DNA of 25,000 nucleotides from Trachelipus rathkii. Taxonomy: Eukaryota > Arthropoda > Malacostraca > Isopoda > Trachelipodidae. Location of the stretch: NCBI GenBank assembly GCA_015478945.1, contig JABUQX010095474.1:1-25000 (forward strand), read 5' to 3'. Under the pieces are notes generated by a model that saw only the letters and a list, made by a program, of their open reading frames with translations, was not told the DNA's origin and did not search any database. This document shows positions 1-12,059 of the stretch, piece after piece (the first letter of the stretch is position 1; each line of letters begins with the position of its first letter). Position numbers and translations under genes: made by a program.

Positions 1-225
1 AAATTATTTATATAAAGTTATAACAGGCGATTATCCCTATATATATAATAATATATATAATATCATCAATAATTATATAGGATATAGATGAATACTCATT
101 AATAATCAAATTTAATATTTCCAAAATTATTAATATATATATTAATAAATATATATATATAATATAATATAATATATTAATATTAAATATAATTAATATA
201 TATATATATAATATATATATATAAC

Positions 226-257
<32 letters not shown>

Positions 258-590
258 TAATATAATATATAATAACTCATATAGTGTAATTAATAATAAT
301 ATTATAAATTATAATATATATATATTAATATAATATATAATATATATTATATAATATAATATATATATAATTATATATATATATTAATATATATATATAA
401 TATATATATATAAATATATATATATAAATTATATATATATATATATATATATTATTATATATAATATTATATATATATATATATATTATATATTATTATA
501 TAATTAATAATATATATATATATAATATATATATTATATATTATATATATAATATAATATTAATATATATATACTATATATTTAATATTA
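1..590. repeat. AT-rich TATA low-complexity block
   Basis: The stretch is almost entirely A and T, with long alternating TA runs broken by AA or TT steps, so it reads as degenerate (AT)n rather than a clean microsatellite. I see no ORF, hairpin with a unique stem, or G/C-containing motif in it. It ends where mixed sequence begins near 595. It probably arose by slippage and decay of (AT)n. Confidence 0.9.
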
Positions 591-1054
591 ATTAGCATAA
601 TGGTACGTACACAGTACACCATATAATATTTATTCAAAACTCTGACTAGAATAACACACAGTGTGTAAGTTAAAGAATAATAATGACTCGTTTTAGAATA
701 TTTATGAGTCATGTATCCATAATATCATTGATAGTAATAAATAGAATAATATCTGATTTAGGTACCCTTTAAGATTAAAATTCTCGAATATATACTGCCT
801 TAATATATTATAGCTAGGGTGGAGGAAAGGTAAAAATAAACAATATCTTGTAGCTCAATGTGAAAAAAAGTTTTTTTTCATTATAAATATAACACAGCCT
901 GAAAAAAACTAGTAAAATATATTTTTTTCATTTTATCAATTAAGTTGTGGAATTTACATATCTTTGGTAAACAAATTATATATAAGTTTAGCAATAATAT
1001 GCCTTCTATTTGGGCATTTTTTTGGTTGTGGTAAATATCTAGTCATTTTATGAT
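591..1054. other. Unassigned AT-rich spacer
   Basis: Mixed AT-rich sequence between the TATA block and the polypurine tract. I see no ORF of useful length, no RNA gene and no repeat terminus. There are short A and T homopolymers near 867-880 and 920-930. Confidence 0.5.
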
Positions 1055-2213
1055 CTAAAAAGAAGCAGAGCGAAGAGAGATGAGAGGAGAGAAGAGAGAC
1101 ACTGAGATGTACAAGAAGGAACTAAGAACGTAGAGAGAGACGAGAGAGAGAGAGAGAGAGAGAGAAGAGAGACGCAGATCGAGAACGAGAAAAGACGGAT
1201 AGATGAGGATAGATATGTCTAGCGCCACAACAAAGGCTTTACTGAAATGGCGGAGAAGAGAAAGATGAGTAGCAGTAGGGATTGCACGAAAGAGAGAGAG
1301 AGACACAAAGAATGAGAAGAAGTAGCACACAGTGTTTTTAAGGTAATTAAACGCACACGAAGAGAAGAGAGAGAAGATGAACAGAGAAGAGAAGAGTAAG
1401 GAGACGTCAGAGGAGATGAACTACCACGAGTTATGAGTAGAGAGGATGAGATAGTCGCCGACCGAAGTAGCAGAATGAAGAGAGAAGAAGAAGAAGAGAA
1501 CGCAGAGGAGAAAGAGAGATGTATGTCTTCACACCGATGAAGATTATGTATGTATGAGATTAGAGTATCGCAGAGTAGATGTATGATTGAACACGTAGAG
1601 GGAGAGATGAGAAAGTAGTGAGAGAGGAGAGGAGTATGATGAGAGAGTATGAGAGGAGAGAGAAGTAGAGCAGGAAGACTTAGGGTAGATTATAGAAGAG
1701 GAGAGATCGCGAGTATAGATGATGTATGACGTATGTAGAGAAAGTATGTATGTCAAAGAGACGAGATGAAGTGAGAAGAGAGATGTATGATGTAGAAGAG
1801 AGACATGCGAGCGAGAAAAGAGAGAAGTATGTTAGAGCACACACGAGATGTAAGATATATCTGTATGAGCACGCACGACGAAGATGAAGAAGAGAGAGAG
1901 AGAGATAGAGATGAAGTAGAGAGAGAGAGAGACGATGATTATACCACTAAGAAGAGAGAAGAGATTGAAGATAGTAGAGAGAGAGAGAGAGAGAGATGAG
2001 AGAGATATAAGAGAGAGAAGAGAGAAGAGAGAAGAGAGAGAGAGAGAGAGAGAGATGAGAGAGAAGAGAGAGTAAGAGTAAGAAGAGAGAGAGAGAGAGA
2101 GAGTAAGAGTAAGAGAGAGAGAGAGAGAGAGAGATGAATAGTAATAAGATATATAAGAGAGAAGAGAGAGAGAGAGATGAGAGAGAGAGAGGAGAGAGAG
2201 AGGAGAGAGATAT

Positions 2214-2280
<67 letters not shown>
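1055..2280. repeat. GA-rich polypurine tract, about 1.2 kb
   Basis: The plus strand is overwhelmingly A and G, built from degenerate (GA)n with inserted AT and C bases. Pure (GA)n runs occur near 1140-1164, 1978-1997, 2036-2055 and 2233-2278. The ORFs read through it (arginine/glutamate-rich on plus, serine/leucine-rich on minus) are composition artefacts. A decayed LINE fragment is embedded in its first part. A tract of this length and strand asymmetry could adopt triplex (H-DNA) structure; that is known for mirror-repeat polypurine DNA and is an inference here. Confidence 0.85.
1211..1468 (-). pseudogene. LINE reverse-transcriptase fragment (jockey/CR1-like)
   Basis: On the minus strand, 1249-1211 translates to HFSKAFVVALDIS, which matches the RT segment leading into motif A of jockey/CR1-group LINEs, where the family continues into an AFDRVW-type motif. 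Upstream, at 1468-1421, another frame reads SVGDYLILSTHNSW followed by a stop. This fits the STGDLL-type block that precedes it in the same family. The sequence between the two is pyrimidine-rich on this strand and has lost the frame, so this is a small decayed relic. The same motifs occur in the LINE copy at 13258-14745. The match rests on remembered family motifs, not a search. Confidence 0.45.
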
Positions 2281-3892
2281 AGACTAGATGGATAATATTT
2301 ATTATAATAACTCGATCAATAATACCCTCAACACTAATAATACTACATATATATATATATATTATATATATATACTCCAGCTAAGAAAATCTATTATCTA
2401 TATTTTAGAGGCTCTAGGCAAAATTATCTAATTTAAAAAACCGAGACAATCCTAATAATATTGTATAAATATATTGGGAACCCATTTTAGTACCACCACT
2501 GCTATATAATAAAATAGGACATTATAAACTATACATTAACTTTCCGCTAATAATTCTAATTGAAATATAAAAAAAAGACAGAAACACCTATATATATAGA
2601 GCTATAGACTTATTTATCTGTATAACCTCATAGAATCGATTCACATTTTTTCGGTATGTGTTTATTTGCTATGAGTTTAATAATGATAATTTTTATTTAT
2701 AGAGAGATGCTTTTCGAGATATTTCATTTATATATTATTATATTTCCATAAACATCTAATATATATTTGAGGAGGTAAGTTTTAGTCACTTACATAACAA
2801 ATTATTTTATCTATATAGATAAATATATATATATAACTCAAACTTAAGTATAAAATATACCATAGATTTATAGAGTATATAATTTAAAACGTCTATGAGT
2901 AATACACACAAAAATTGCACATAAATATAGAAAGAAATTTTGAACAACTGTAAACATTGAATTTGCAAGAAACTAACCAAATTCCATTTAAATAATAAAA
3001 AAAAAAATGGAAATGAAAAGTAGGTTTAATGAATATTTCATCACAGATATATCATTCTGAGAACAATTTTCCCCAAGAAAATCAAAAAACTCTATGTCCA
3101 TTTGTGTGGTATTAGACCTCTATGTGTATTTATGAGAATAGAGTCATTTAAGAAATATTTAGATAGTTATTATAATAACAGTACGCATATATAATAATAA
3201 AAATATTGTAAATATAAAAATATAGTAGAATTTGGAAAAAATGATAAAACACTTGAGAGTATATAATCTATATGACTATATAAACAAGTAATATACTAAT
3301 ATATATAGAGGAATAAAATAAAACCTGAGAGTAAAATGACATTCTAGAAATACAAAAATAAGCTTAGCGGTTTGCATTTGAATATCTACTACCTCTCTCA
3401 ATATGACCAAAATTATAGGTTTCGTTTGTCCAATATATCAACTATAGGAAGAAATGTATGTAAATTTCTCGGCTATATAATATTTCTAATAATTTGATAG
3501 TTATATAAATTATACCTCCCCTATATTTAAATTTATATATTAAATTGTATTTTTTTTTTATAAAATATTACTATTATATATATAGTTAATTAATTCCTAT
3601 CTGCAAATATATCGTCATAATTGGCAGTATTTAAATTTCTGATCCGAATCCGCTAATCCAAATTTTGGGTTACAGTACTAAGAGCTCAATATGAACATAT
3701 GACAAGATGCCAGAACTTTCTAGGAGACTCCACCACACATTGATTAAATTATACAGTCCTTGTGCGATTGTGATGTAGGTTTTCTGACGAGTGGTAGTTA
3801 TATGTAAATACCTATGCCAGAACTTTTTCCAAGGTATCCTAGGAAATGATATTCTGGTTCTGGCCATAGGTATATAAGACCCATAAATAATC

Positions 3893-4096
3893 TGGTTCGC
3901 GGTACATTCCTAATTATATACATATTTATATTGAAAGTTTATAAATAATAAAAAAAAATAAATTATTAAATATTCTTATTATATTTACTCTAAGAAAAAA
4001 ATTCATTAGAAATTCCGGTTCCAGACAGATTTTTTGGGGGATTCCCGGCTAATTCCAGTTCCAGTACATCCCTAATTTCAATGTCTTCGAAATTAG
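3893..4096. repeat. Two similar end-like motifs plus a small inverted repeat
   Basis: GGTACATTCCTAATT at about 3900-3914 and AGTACATCCCTAATT at about 4064-4078 match at 13 of 15 bases and share the same orientation. The second follows a block near 4010-4060 with repeated GTTCC/TTCC motifs. Sequences ending in GTACATCCCTA resemble the termini of some hAT-like DNA transposons, as far as I recall. I cannot identify a complete element or a target duplication. An 8-bp inverted repeat, CTAATTTC with GAAATTAG and a 9-nt loop, lies at 4072-4096. Assignment to any family is tentative. Confidence 0.25.
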
Positions 4097-4925
4097 AATA
4101 ATATTATATATACATAAAGAAGAATAATAGGATTTCGAGTTTATTTTAATATTTTGATAAATAAGTATTGATAAAGTATAATGTTTACCCCAATAAAAAA
4201 AAGTAACACTATATAAATAAAATTGAATCAAATATTGAATAAGAGTTATAGAGAAGTTTAATCTTAATCAGTATTTTACGGACTTTTGAGTTCACTTTAT
4301 ATAACAGATGTTAAAAATTGTGATATATCTAAATTATTAACGAATAATGTTACTAAAATTTATATTAATCATGAAAAGGTCAAGATTGTAACTAGTTACG
4401 TTCAACACACTTTAATATAGTATCTATAATTCAAATTTTTATTTACCTATTTTGTCATTAAATATGTGTACATCTGATTACCTAGTACTTGAGATGATAA
4501 TCTATCTTCAGAATACTTGACTAAAGTTTTGCAAAATCAAGAAATATTGAATTCAGTTTGGATCATAAAAACTGTGTTACTCAAGTTCGAGCGCCTAATT
4601 CACCTCCCATTCCTATTTTTACAGCTGTATTTAAATAAGAAGAGCTGATCATAAAAATCACAAGTGGTTGCCTCATATTATATTCTGAATATGCAAATTA
4701 CTCATTATTATCTTTTATATTCTAAGTGAGAAGTTTTGTCTATCTAAGAGGTGGATCGATGATCCATTGCACGCAACTATATATCTAACACGAGGTTGAT
4801 GGTTTTGAAAATATAGGAAGATTAATAATAGAGCATTGAGCAAACATTTATATAGTCATCTGAGCGACTTATTGAAGTATTATTAAAATAAATGAATCAT
4901 TTTCATCCATATGTGGGAGTCAATG

Positions 4926-5102
4926 AAAAGTAATACAATTCATTGAACGGTCTTAATGTTTGGACATCTAAAATTAAAAATGATTAATATTTCAATTATA
5001 ATTGAACATCAATATGCATTGATAATAATAAACATACTGATTATTTTACTAATATTTAAGAATCAAAATAAAAGTAATATAATATTGAACGGTCTTAATG
5101 TT
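4926..5102 (+). repeat. Pair of short direct repeats, 144 bp apart
   Basis: The block AAAAGTAATA... ending in GAACGGTCTTAATGTT occurs at 4926-4960 and again at 5070-5102. The last 19 bases are identical and there are small differences in the middle. The intervening DNA is AT-rich and carries no ORF of note. It may be the remnant of a diverged tandem duplication or the boundary of an unidentified insertion. Confidence 0.6.
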
Positions 5103-7009
5103 GACAATATAAATAATACTGCCAATATACAACAAACAATATAAAGATGCATTTCAAATAAATTTAATTAAGCTAGCAAAAACACATGAATATTTAAAAT
5201 ATAACAAGATAAATTAAACTATTAAAAAATTCTTTTTTAGCATATTATAAACTATTACAAAGAATAAAATGTCGAGGCTCACACTAACTACACCTACATT
5301 ATTATATATAATAAAAATAAAATGAGAGATAATATAATACAAATAAAAAATTAAATATAGATATAGGGAGCATACTATAGATAATGAGAATAATACAATA
5401 AATAATGTGGATGAGCTCTACTTTAATATAGAGATATAAAATAATATAAAGCATACTAATATCTAACTCAAAGTCTCTTAAATACTATATCCTCTAAGTG
5501 TACTTTACCAAAAAATATACAAAACAACTTTATAAAAATACTACTGCCAATTATAATTAACCTTAATCATAATAATAAAATATAAATATATAAATTGAAG
5601 AAATAATACCACATAATTAATTCCAGTTGAAGAATTAATGAAAAAAGTTTAGTCAAACTCTCTATCAAATTTTAATTACTTATATTAGTAAAATATAATT
5701 AAAGTACAAATTATTATACTATTTCACATCTAAAAATTAATAAAATAACAATTTAAGTCATATATATATCAAAAAAAAATAATAGGAAATTATTTAAAAA
5801 ATATAAATTATGATAGAGATTTTTATTTAATAACACCCCACGATTTTTCGTAAGTGAATATTTTAAATAACAAGCACATAATTAAATATTAATATATAAA
5901 AAGTAAAAATATAAAAAAAATAACGCTACGCAATATCACGAAAAATATTATTAAATGGAGGACTAATTTTCCTACAACTAGATATATTTATATAATAAGA
6001 GGAGGAATAAATCGCCTTATCGATGCTTTGGTTTCGATTTTTTATATATCGATTGAGAGCAAATAATTATATTAATAATATATTAATTATGAAATATAAT
6101 ACAATATAAACAAAAAATAAAAATAATCATAATAATTAGAAAGAGAATCAGAAAATTAATTTGCTAAGATTTAACACTTAATTTATATGCTGAATAAAAT
6201 AATATCTCAAAATTCACAATGCATTTTAATTAATAATAACATAAAAATATATCGTATCAATTAAAATAACAATTAAAAAATAAAAAAAAAAAAATTGAGA
6301 CAACCATTAACTTTTATATAGTATTGAAATAATGAAATAGTAATAAAACACTAAAAATACGAATAAACTACTAATATTAATTAATCAAAATAATTTATCT
6401 TATATAACTACGCAATATATATATATTATAATTAAATCATATATAATTAATAATAATAAAATAATAATAATAATAATAGCAATATTGCGAAGAGAAAGAA
6501 GTAAATTACATAAAAGAGAAAAATTAAAAGAAAAAAAAATATCTAAAAAAATATTAAAATAAATTACAAAAAATAAATTAAAATATAATAACTAATAATA
6601 TCATAATTAATATAATTAATTGATAATAATAAACATGCCATAATAATAACCTAATATGAATAATAAATATGTTAAATCCTTTACTAACTACAAATTAAAT
6701 ATAAAAATAAATTTCAAAAATTATAAAAAAGAACTTTGAATAAAATACATTAATACTAAATTAATTAAATGATCTGATTGCAGGGAACTTAGATGAAGTA
6801 TATCGCTATATAGATAGTAAGAAAATAAATTATATTAACGAATACAGTTGAAGACCATAGACTATGAACAGGGAGTCAGAGTTAAAAATTTAATAATAAT
6901 AATATAATATAATAATAGATCGAAATCTAATCCAGTAGACTCGATATATATATCCTGTGAGAAGGCACTGACTTGAGTCACATCATATATATAAATTAAA
7001 TTACATATA

Positions 7010-7188
7010 TTAATAAAATAATAATTAAAATAATAATATAGATAATATAATAATATATAATATATAATATATATAATAATAATAATATAAAATATAAATT
7101 CTCAAAATTATTATTACAATTATAATTATATAGATAAACAGGATTTATATATTAATTTATATATATTATGATAATATATAATTAATTA

Positions 7189-7226
<38 letters not shown>

Positions 7227-7330
7227 TATAATCATATATATATATTTTAAAGTAATTATATAAATATAATAAATAATAATAATATAGTTAATAATATATA
7301 AACTATAATTAAAATAGTATAATAATATAA
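7010..7330. repeat. AT-rich low-complexity block with (TAA)n
   Basis: Nearly pure A/T sequence with TAA/ATA trinucleotide runs, clearest at about 7188-7222. No ORF or structured motif is visible. The block ends just before a small perfect hairpin at 7352-7378. Confidence 0.8.
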
Positions 7331-10300
7331 ATTTAATAATAATCTGGTGATTGTAGAAGTGGTTTTTTCACTTCTACAGACACTGTGAATAAGTAGAACC
7401 AGTCATACGCTCATTTCTTTTATTGCACAGAGTTTTATATAGTACGGAGGTATATTATGATTTAAGGTTCATGTCTACATCTTTATTCACGCCTATATGT
7501 TTTCATTTAGAGCAAAATAACACTTTGTAGGTTATGTTACTGGAATCTACTGTCAATAGCACACTATAAAACTTTAAATTAAAGATGCAATGTACGATGG
7601 AGATAGAGAGTTTGTTCTTATGGATAAGGTATAACGCGAGCGTTCTAATTTATGGTTATTTATATGAGTTGGGAAATTATTGGAGATGAGCGATATTATA
7701 ACGTGAGAGTGACTAATTAAAAATTTATTTATCTCTATGTAGTAGAAAAGATGAGAAACTACAAAAACATAAGCAAAAATAGTTAGACCAAATCAATCTT
7801 ATATCTAAATTAACTATTAAAGCGAGCGGCAAGTGAAGTTTTCGAAGTTTCAGTATTTTATTCGAGTTATAGACCAGTGGCGATATCAATCTTTTATGTC
7901 TTAATTCTCACATATTAACCTTTGAAAGGTAAAACTACCATCTGATTTTAAACACATATCATCTTCCATTTTACTTTAATAAAAAAAATGATATAAAGTT
8001 AATAAATATAAATTATTATATATATTATATATACCCAGTATTATGATTTTTTTATCAATTAAAATATTAATGTTAAATAGATTAATTATTTTTATTTTTC
8101 TTATTAGGAACATCACATTGGGATGGACCTGTTTTTTTATGAGATCACTTATTAGGGATAAGGGGCACAATACCCTCTTAGAACGCTTACCCTTCAATCA
8201 GGGCACAAGACACTTTTTGTATTACTTTATCACATAACTAAGTCACAGGCCCTATTTTATTGAGAACAATTATTCTTTCTATTCCATTAAATTTATGGGC
8301 ATAGAACTACTACATTTAGTAATCAATAATTGAGCTTTTACATTTAGAATGATGTTAAAGCTTATGAAATTTGTTCCACATGAGATATTTTTTCATCACA
8401 CACCATATAAAATGCTCCAAAATAGAATGAAATAAATAATATATAAATTAGTTATATTTAATAATCCACCTTATTTATTGTAATATTCACATTAACCATT
8501 GAGAGAAGTAATTGTCAAACGATAAAGTATACTTAATTATAATTATTAAACATGGGGGAGATACTCTCCATAAATATTATACATAATATATATGTTATAT
8601 ATTATATTGAAATAAATCTTTTTTTTTTGTTTTTTTTGTATTAAAGTGAATTAAAAAGTTATTGTGGTTAATTAATTCTAATAATATGAACAATAACACA
8701 TTAAGTGTAGTCACATTTAAATAACAGTAAAGTTCCATGTACATAATACCTCAAAAAATCAATTCATACTATTATCTATAACGATAAAAAAAAAGGGTGT
8801 GGGATTACATATAATTGAGAAAGCTCAAGATCACTTAAATTATTTATATATTATTCATCAATAACTTTTCACTGGTAATCTTAACCGAAGTATATTGTAA
8901 AGCTGACACTAATTAGTATATTACAATCAATAATATCGAGTAATGTACAACACAAAAGTACTTATATTATTATTTTATTGGTTCTATCCAGACTTTTTTT
9001 TCAAATAAATTTAACTTATTAATAAAGTTTATAACTTATAAAGAAGAGTATATAATCTTAATTTTTGTAGTATGTTATTATATTTTGTTTAGACTATAGA
9101 TCAGATATCCGGTATTACAAGACATTTATGCCAATATTAATACCTATTTAAAGAAATCACATAAGAGAGATGTCGGATCGAATCATAAAGGCCATATCAC
9201 AAATCATCACTTAATAAATTTCTACAAGTGATAATGATAAAAAAAGGTGGAGAAGAGAATTGTCTGTGGTCAGGGGCAGCTAAATATATATATATATATA
9301 TATATATATTATTTAATATATTTAATTATTATAAGAGGTTATACCATCCTTATATGTACTATATATGGATTATCTTCAAGAATTATTGGTATTTTACAAG
9401 CTTACAAGCATTAATGTATAATAAAATTGTATAAAACTTTAACTACTCGTAATTATCTAATGGCTAAAGTAAATCTAAACCAACTATCACTACCTTCTTT
9501 TACCTATATTTTGTCCATGTTTGAGTATGCCTCACTACATGATCATAATTATACATAATAAAAGGTCCTTGACCATAATAGGTATATATATATATGACCC
9601 TTATAAGCTTTTGCTTCATCAATTGAGAGATATTTTATTCACACTTTAAAAAACTCACAGATTAGATTATACCACTTTCAGGTCTATAGAAAATTGTACA
9701 AATAATTAATTTTTATCAATGATATTGTACTATTGCAAATAATATTTGATTGCATAAAGAACAAAAGCAGAAAAGTATGAGCGAGTTTAAGGATAACACA
9801 CGCATATAACTTACAGCATAAGAACTGAGAAGACTTGATATTAACACAATGAAGCACTTTCACATATTGTCTATTTTGTTAGTCTCACTATTCTGCCTTT
9901 ATTGAGATTTTAGTCTTATGAGATGTCACAATTACCAAAAAGAGAATATAAAGATATCGTAGAATAAATGATCACAATATAGATTACTTAGTCGCAGCAC
10001 CAGAGCACTACGTATGTTTATGGAGACGGACCACTGTTGTTGGAGGCTTGAGCGTGGTGATAGTATAAAGCAACTTTAATTTAACCACATCCATAAATTT
10101 TGATATTGATTGTCTTTATATAAATTCGAAACATTCTTATACTAATTAAAGAAAATAAATTTATGCGAATCGCTATTTTCTCCTACCATCGAAAATAGGT
10201 TAGTTTGCAACTGCGTTGACTCCTATAAGTCCTTAAACAGTTACACATTTTTTATCCCTTGGAATCTTCATTCACTTTTATATTCCCGACAAACACATTC

Positions 10301-11052
10301 ATCTCTCTCTTCTCTCTCTCATTATATAAAAACTAAACAAATAGGATAGCTATAGAAGCGTAGTTAGCACTATTATATTGTACACTATACTTGTCTTACT
10401 TTTCACTAACTTTTTACTTTTAGAACCTTTCTTGGTTTCATATCTATATTATCCGAAATTTTAATATCTATGAGTATTATCTAACTCACCAATGAATCAG
10501 ATATATTACGTATATTTAGTTTCTCGTGTATTCCTTTACGTCGAGTTCATCCTTTCATATGTGTATATAGTACGTCTCCTTTACTGTCTCTGTCAAATTT
10601 AGTATAACCATTTTTTTACAACTCTCTTACACTTCTTACATATATCACATACCACAAAGATACTATACATCATGGTCAAGAAAATCGTAGGGTATCATTA
10701 ATAGAGAAGTAATTTGTAAAGTTTTGAACTGGGAAGAGATAGATTAGATAGTGGATAAGGATTTTGAATTTAGAATGGGGATAGTATAGAGCTTTCTGGA
10801 CCTGAGAATAAAGCAAATATAGCATAGGCGAGAAATTGGAACAAATATAAATTACATATATATAACATAATAGTCGGTAGGCTCAGATATTAAGCCTACA
10901 GCACCTACTTGCCAGACACACTATTTACCTAACGGTTAACATACCGAGTCTACATGATACAAAACATAAACCTTAGTAACAAATTTTATAAAGAAACAAC
11001 CCCTTATAGTGGTGGAAAATCACCATGATAACAATCAACTATACTCAACAAA
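7331..11052. other. AT-rich spacer without recognisable genes
   Basis: About 3.7 kb of AT-rich sequence of moderate complexity. The longest ORFs (about 65-73 codons, for example near 7976-8237) have hydrophobic low-complexity translations with no recognisable domain and lie in both strands at the same place, as expected by chance. It holds one perfect hairpin at 7352-7378 and a short (AT)n run at about 9283-9309. I see no tRNA, snRNA or transposon terminus that I can support. Confidence 0.55.
7352..7378. other. Perfect hairpin, 10-bp stem and 7-nt loop
   Basis: TGTAGAAGTG at 7352-7361 is exactly complementary to CACTTCTACA at 7369-7378, with loop GTTTTTT. Unlike most inverted repeats here, the stem is not simple AT repeat. 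It marks the change from the (TAA)n block to more complex sequence. No Helitron-type CTRR end follows closely. Its function is unknown. Confidence 0.75.
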
Positions 11053-11460
11053 ATGGTTGAAGACAAAGGTGAGTCAAGGATATGCATGGGTAAAGCCAAC
11101 CTATATAGGCTATCCACCACAATTAGTAATGTTTACTACTACTCACCAACCACTATAGATCCATACATCCAATACACTATCATACACCTACCTATACACA
11201 CACTCAGCCATCTACTTAACGCTCCACACACCACAAAAAAACTCTCGAATGAGAATTACACAAAACAAAGAGGGAGAGACAAAGCGCCTAATATAAGAAT
11301 CAATCAGGGCACTTACAACATTACGGGATCACCAGATCCACACGAGTCAAAGTCTGCTCAAAATATTAAACAAACTTCACAAGACGAATCGATAGCCATG
11401 GCAGAGTCTTTATTTGGCGAGGTAATTAAAGGCGAGCACCTTAAACGAGTACAAATTTAA
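11053..11460 (+). CDS. Unrecognised 135-codon ORF, doubtful
   Basis: This is the longest open frame in the AT-rich part of the window that is not explained by a repeat. It begins with an ATG in fair context (A at -3, G at +4). The predicted protein is hydrophilic, rich in Thr, Ser, Asn and Lys, with no signal peptide, membrane segment or motif I recognise. A strong splice-donor-like CAAAG|GTGAGT lies 16 bases into the ORF (cut 11068/11069). A polypyrimidine acceptor-like sequence ending in TTTTGTAG lies at 11586-11609. Joining them gives a stop within about a dozen codons, so splicing does not rescue a longer protein. It could be a chance ORF, or part of an unknown element. Confidence 0.2.
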   Translation: MVEDKGESRICMGKANLYRLSTTISNVYYYSPTTIDPYIQYTIIHLPIHTLSHLLNAPHTTKKLSNENYTKQRGRDKAPNIRINQGTYNITGSPDPHESKSAQNIKQTSQDESIAMAESLFGEVIKGEHLKRVQI

Positions 11461-12059
11461 ACAATTTTCAACTCTTCTTGACTGCCGATACACAAATGCG
11501 AAAGAGGAAGAGACTGACTGGCTTGATAAGTGCTGTATTTTTTACAGCATTAATATATTAACACAGCCATAATTATGCAAGTCTATTTTTTCTTTTTCTT
11601 GTTTTGTAGAGCTCTGTCACCTTGTATCGTGAAAAGAACCTATTATTTAGCGTAGAATGGGCTTAGAGCGGAATGTACCCTCTACTACCCCATGAATACT
11701 ATTCTGTTGTCTTTAAAGAGACTGAGACTCTCCTGAGAAAGAGTCACGATATATCATATTTAGAGGGATAATGAGTGGGATAATCTCAATTTCTCCCAGG
11801 TCCATAGCAAGTTGATATGTATAGAACTAGACTAACGTGTGAAGAATAAAATCATTCCTATTATCTCCCTCCAGATGGTTGAGGACACATCTGCTAAGAA
11901 ATTATAACTTGCGCACGGTAAAGTAGTATTGAATACATACAGTATTATTACCGAGGTACTTAAATTGAAGAAATATACCTCATATTGACCCAGAGGATAA
12001 TATTGTAATATATATATATACGCTACCCTCAATGGTAAGGAATCCTGCCCTCATTTTCA
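11461..12059. other. Unassigned sequence
   Basis: Moderately AT-rich sequence with no recognisable coding domain. It contains the acceptor-like polypyrimidine run ending at 11609. The 66-codon minus ORF at 11832-12032 has no identifiable feature. Confidence 0.5.

Larger units (their letters stand above)
2281..7009. other. Long AT-rich stretch without recognisable genes
   Basis: About 4.7 kb of AT-rich, moderately complex DNA. The longest ORFs are about 60-65 codons, have no recognisable motif, and fit chance. It contains A-rich runs, a possible decayed transposon-end repeat near 3893-4077, and a pair of 33-35 bp direct repeats at 4926 and 5070. I see no RNA gene, splice-site series or coding domain. 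Confidence 0.6.

Noticed and set aside
1805..1999. Arg/Glu-rich plus-strand ORF resembling charged coiled-coil proteins
   Set aside because: It is translation of degenerate (GA)n; composition explains it fully.
4570..4600. GTTCGA-containing stretch considered as a tRNA T-arm
   Set aside because: No matching acceptor, D-arm or anticodon stem could be placed around it.
7352..7400. Hairpin considered as a Helitron 3' end
   Set aside because: No CTRR terminus lies within the expected distance and no 5' TC end is evident.
7976..8237. Overlapping hydrophobic ORFs on both strands
   Set aside because: Short, AT-driven Ile/Phe/Leu composition, and no motif on either strand.
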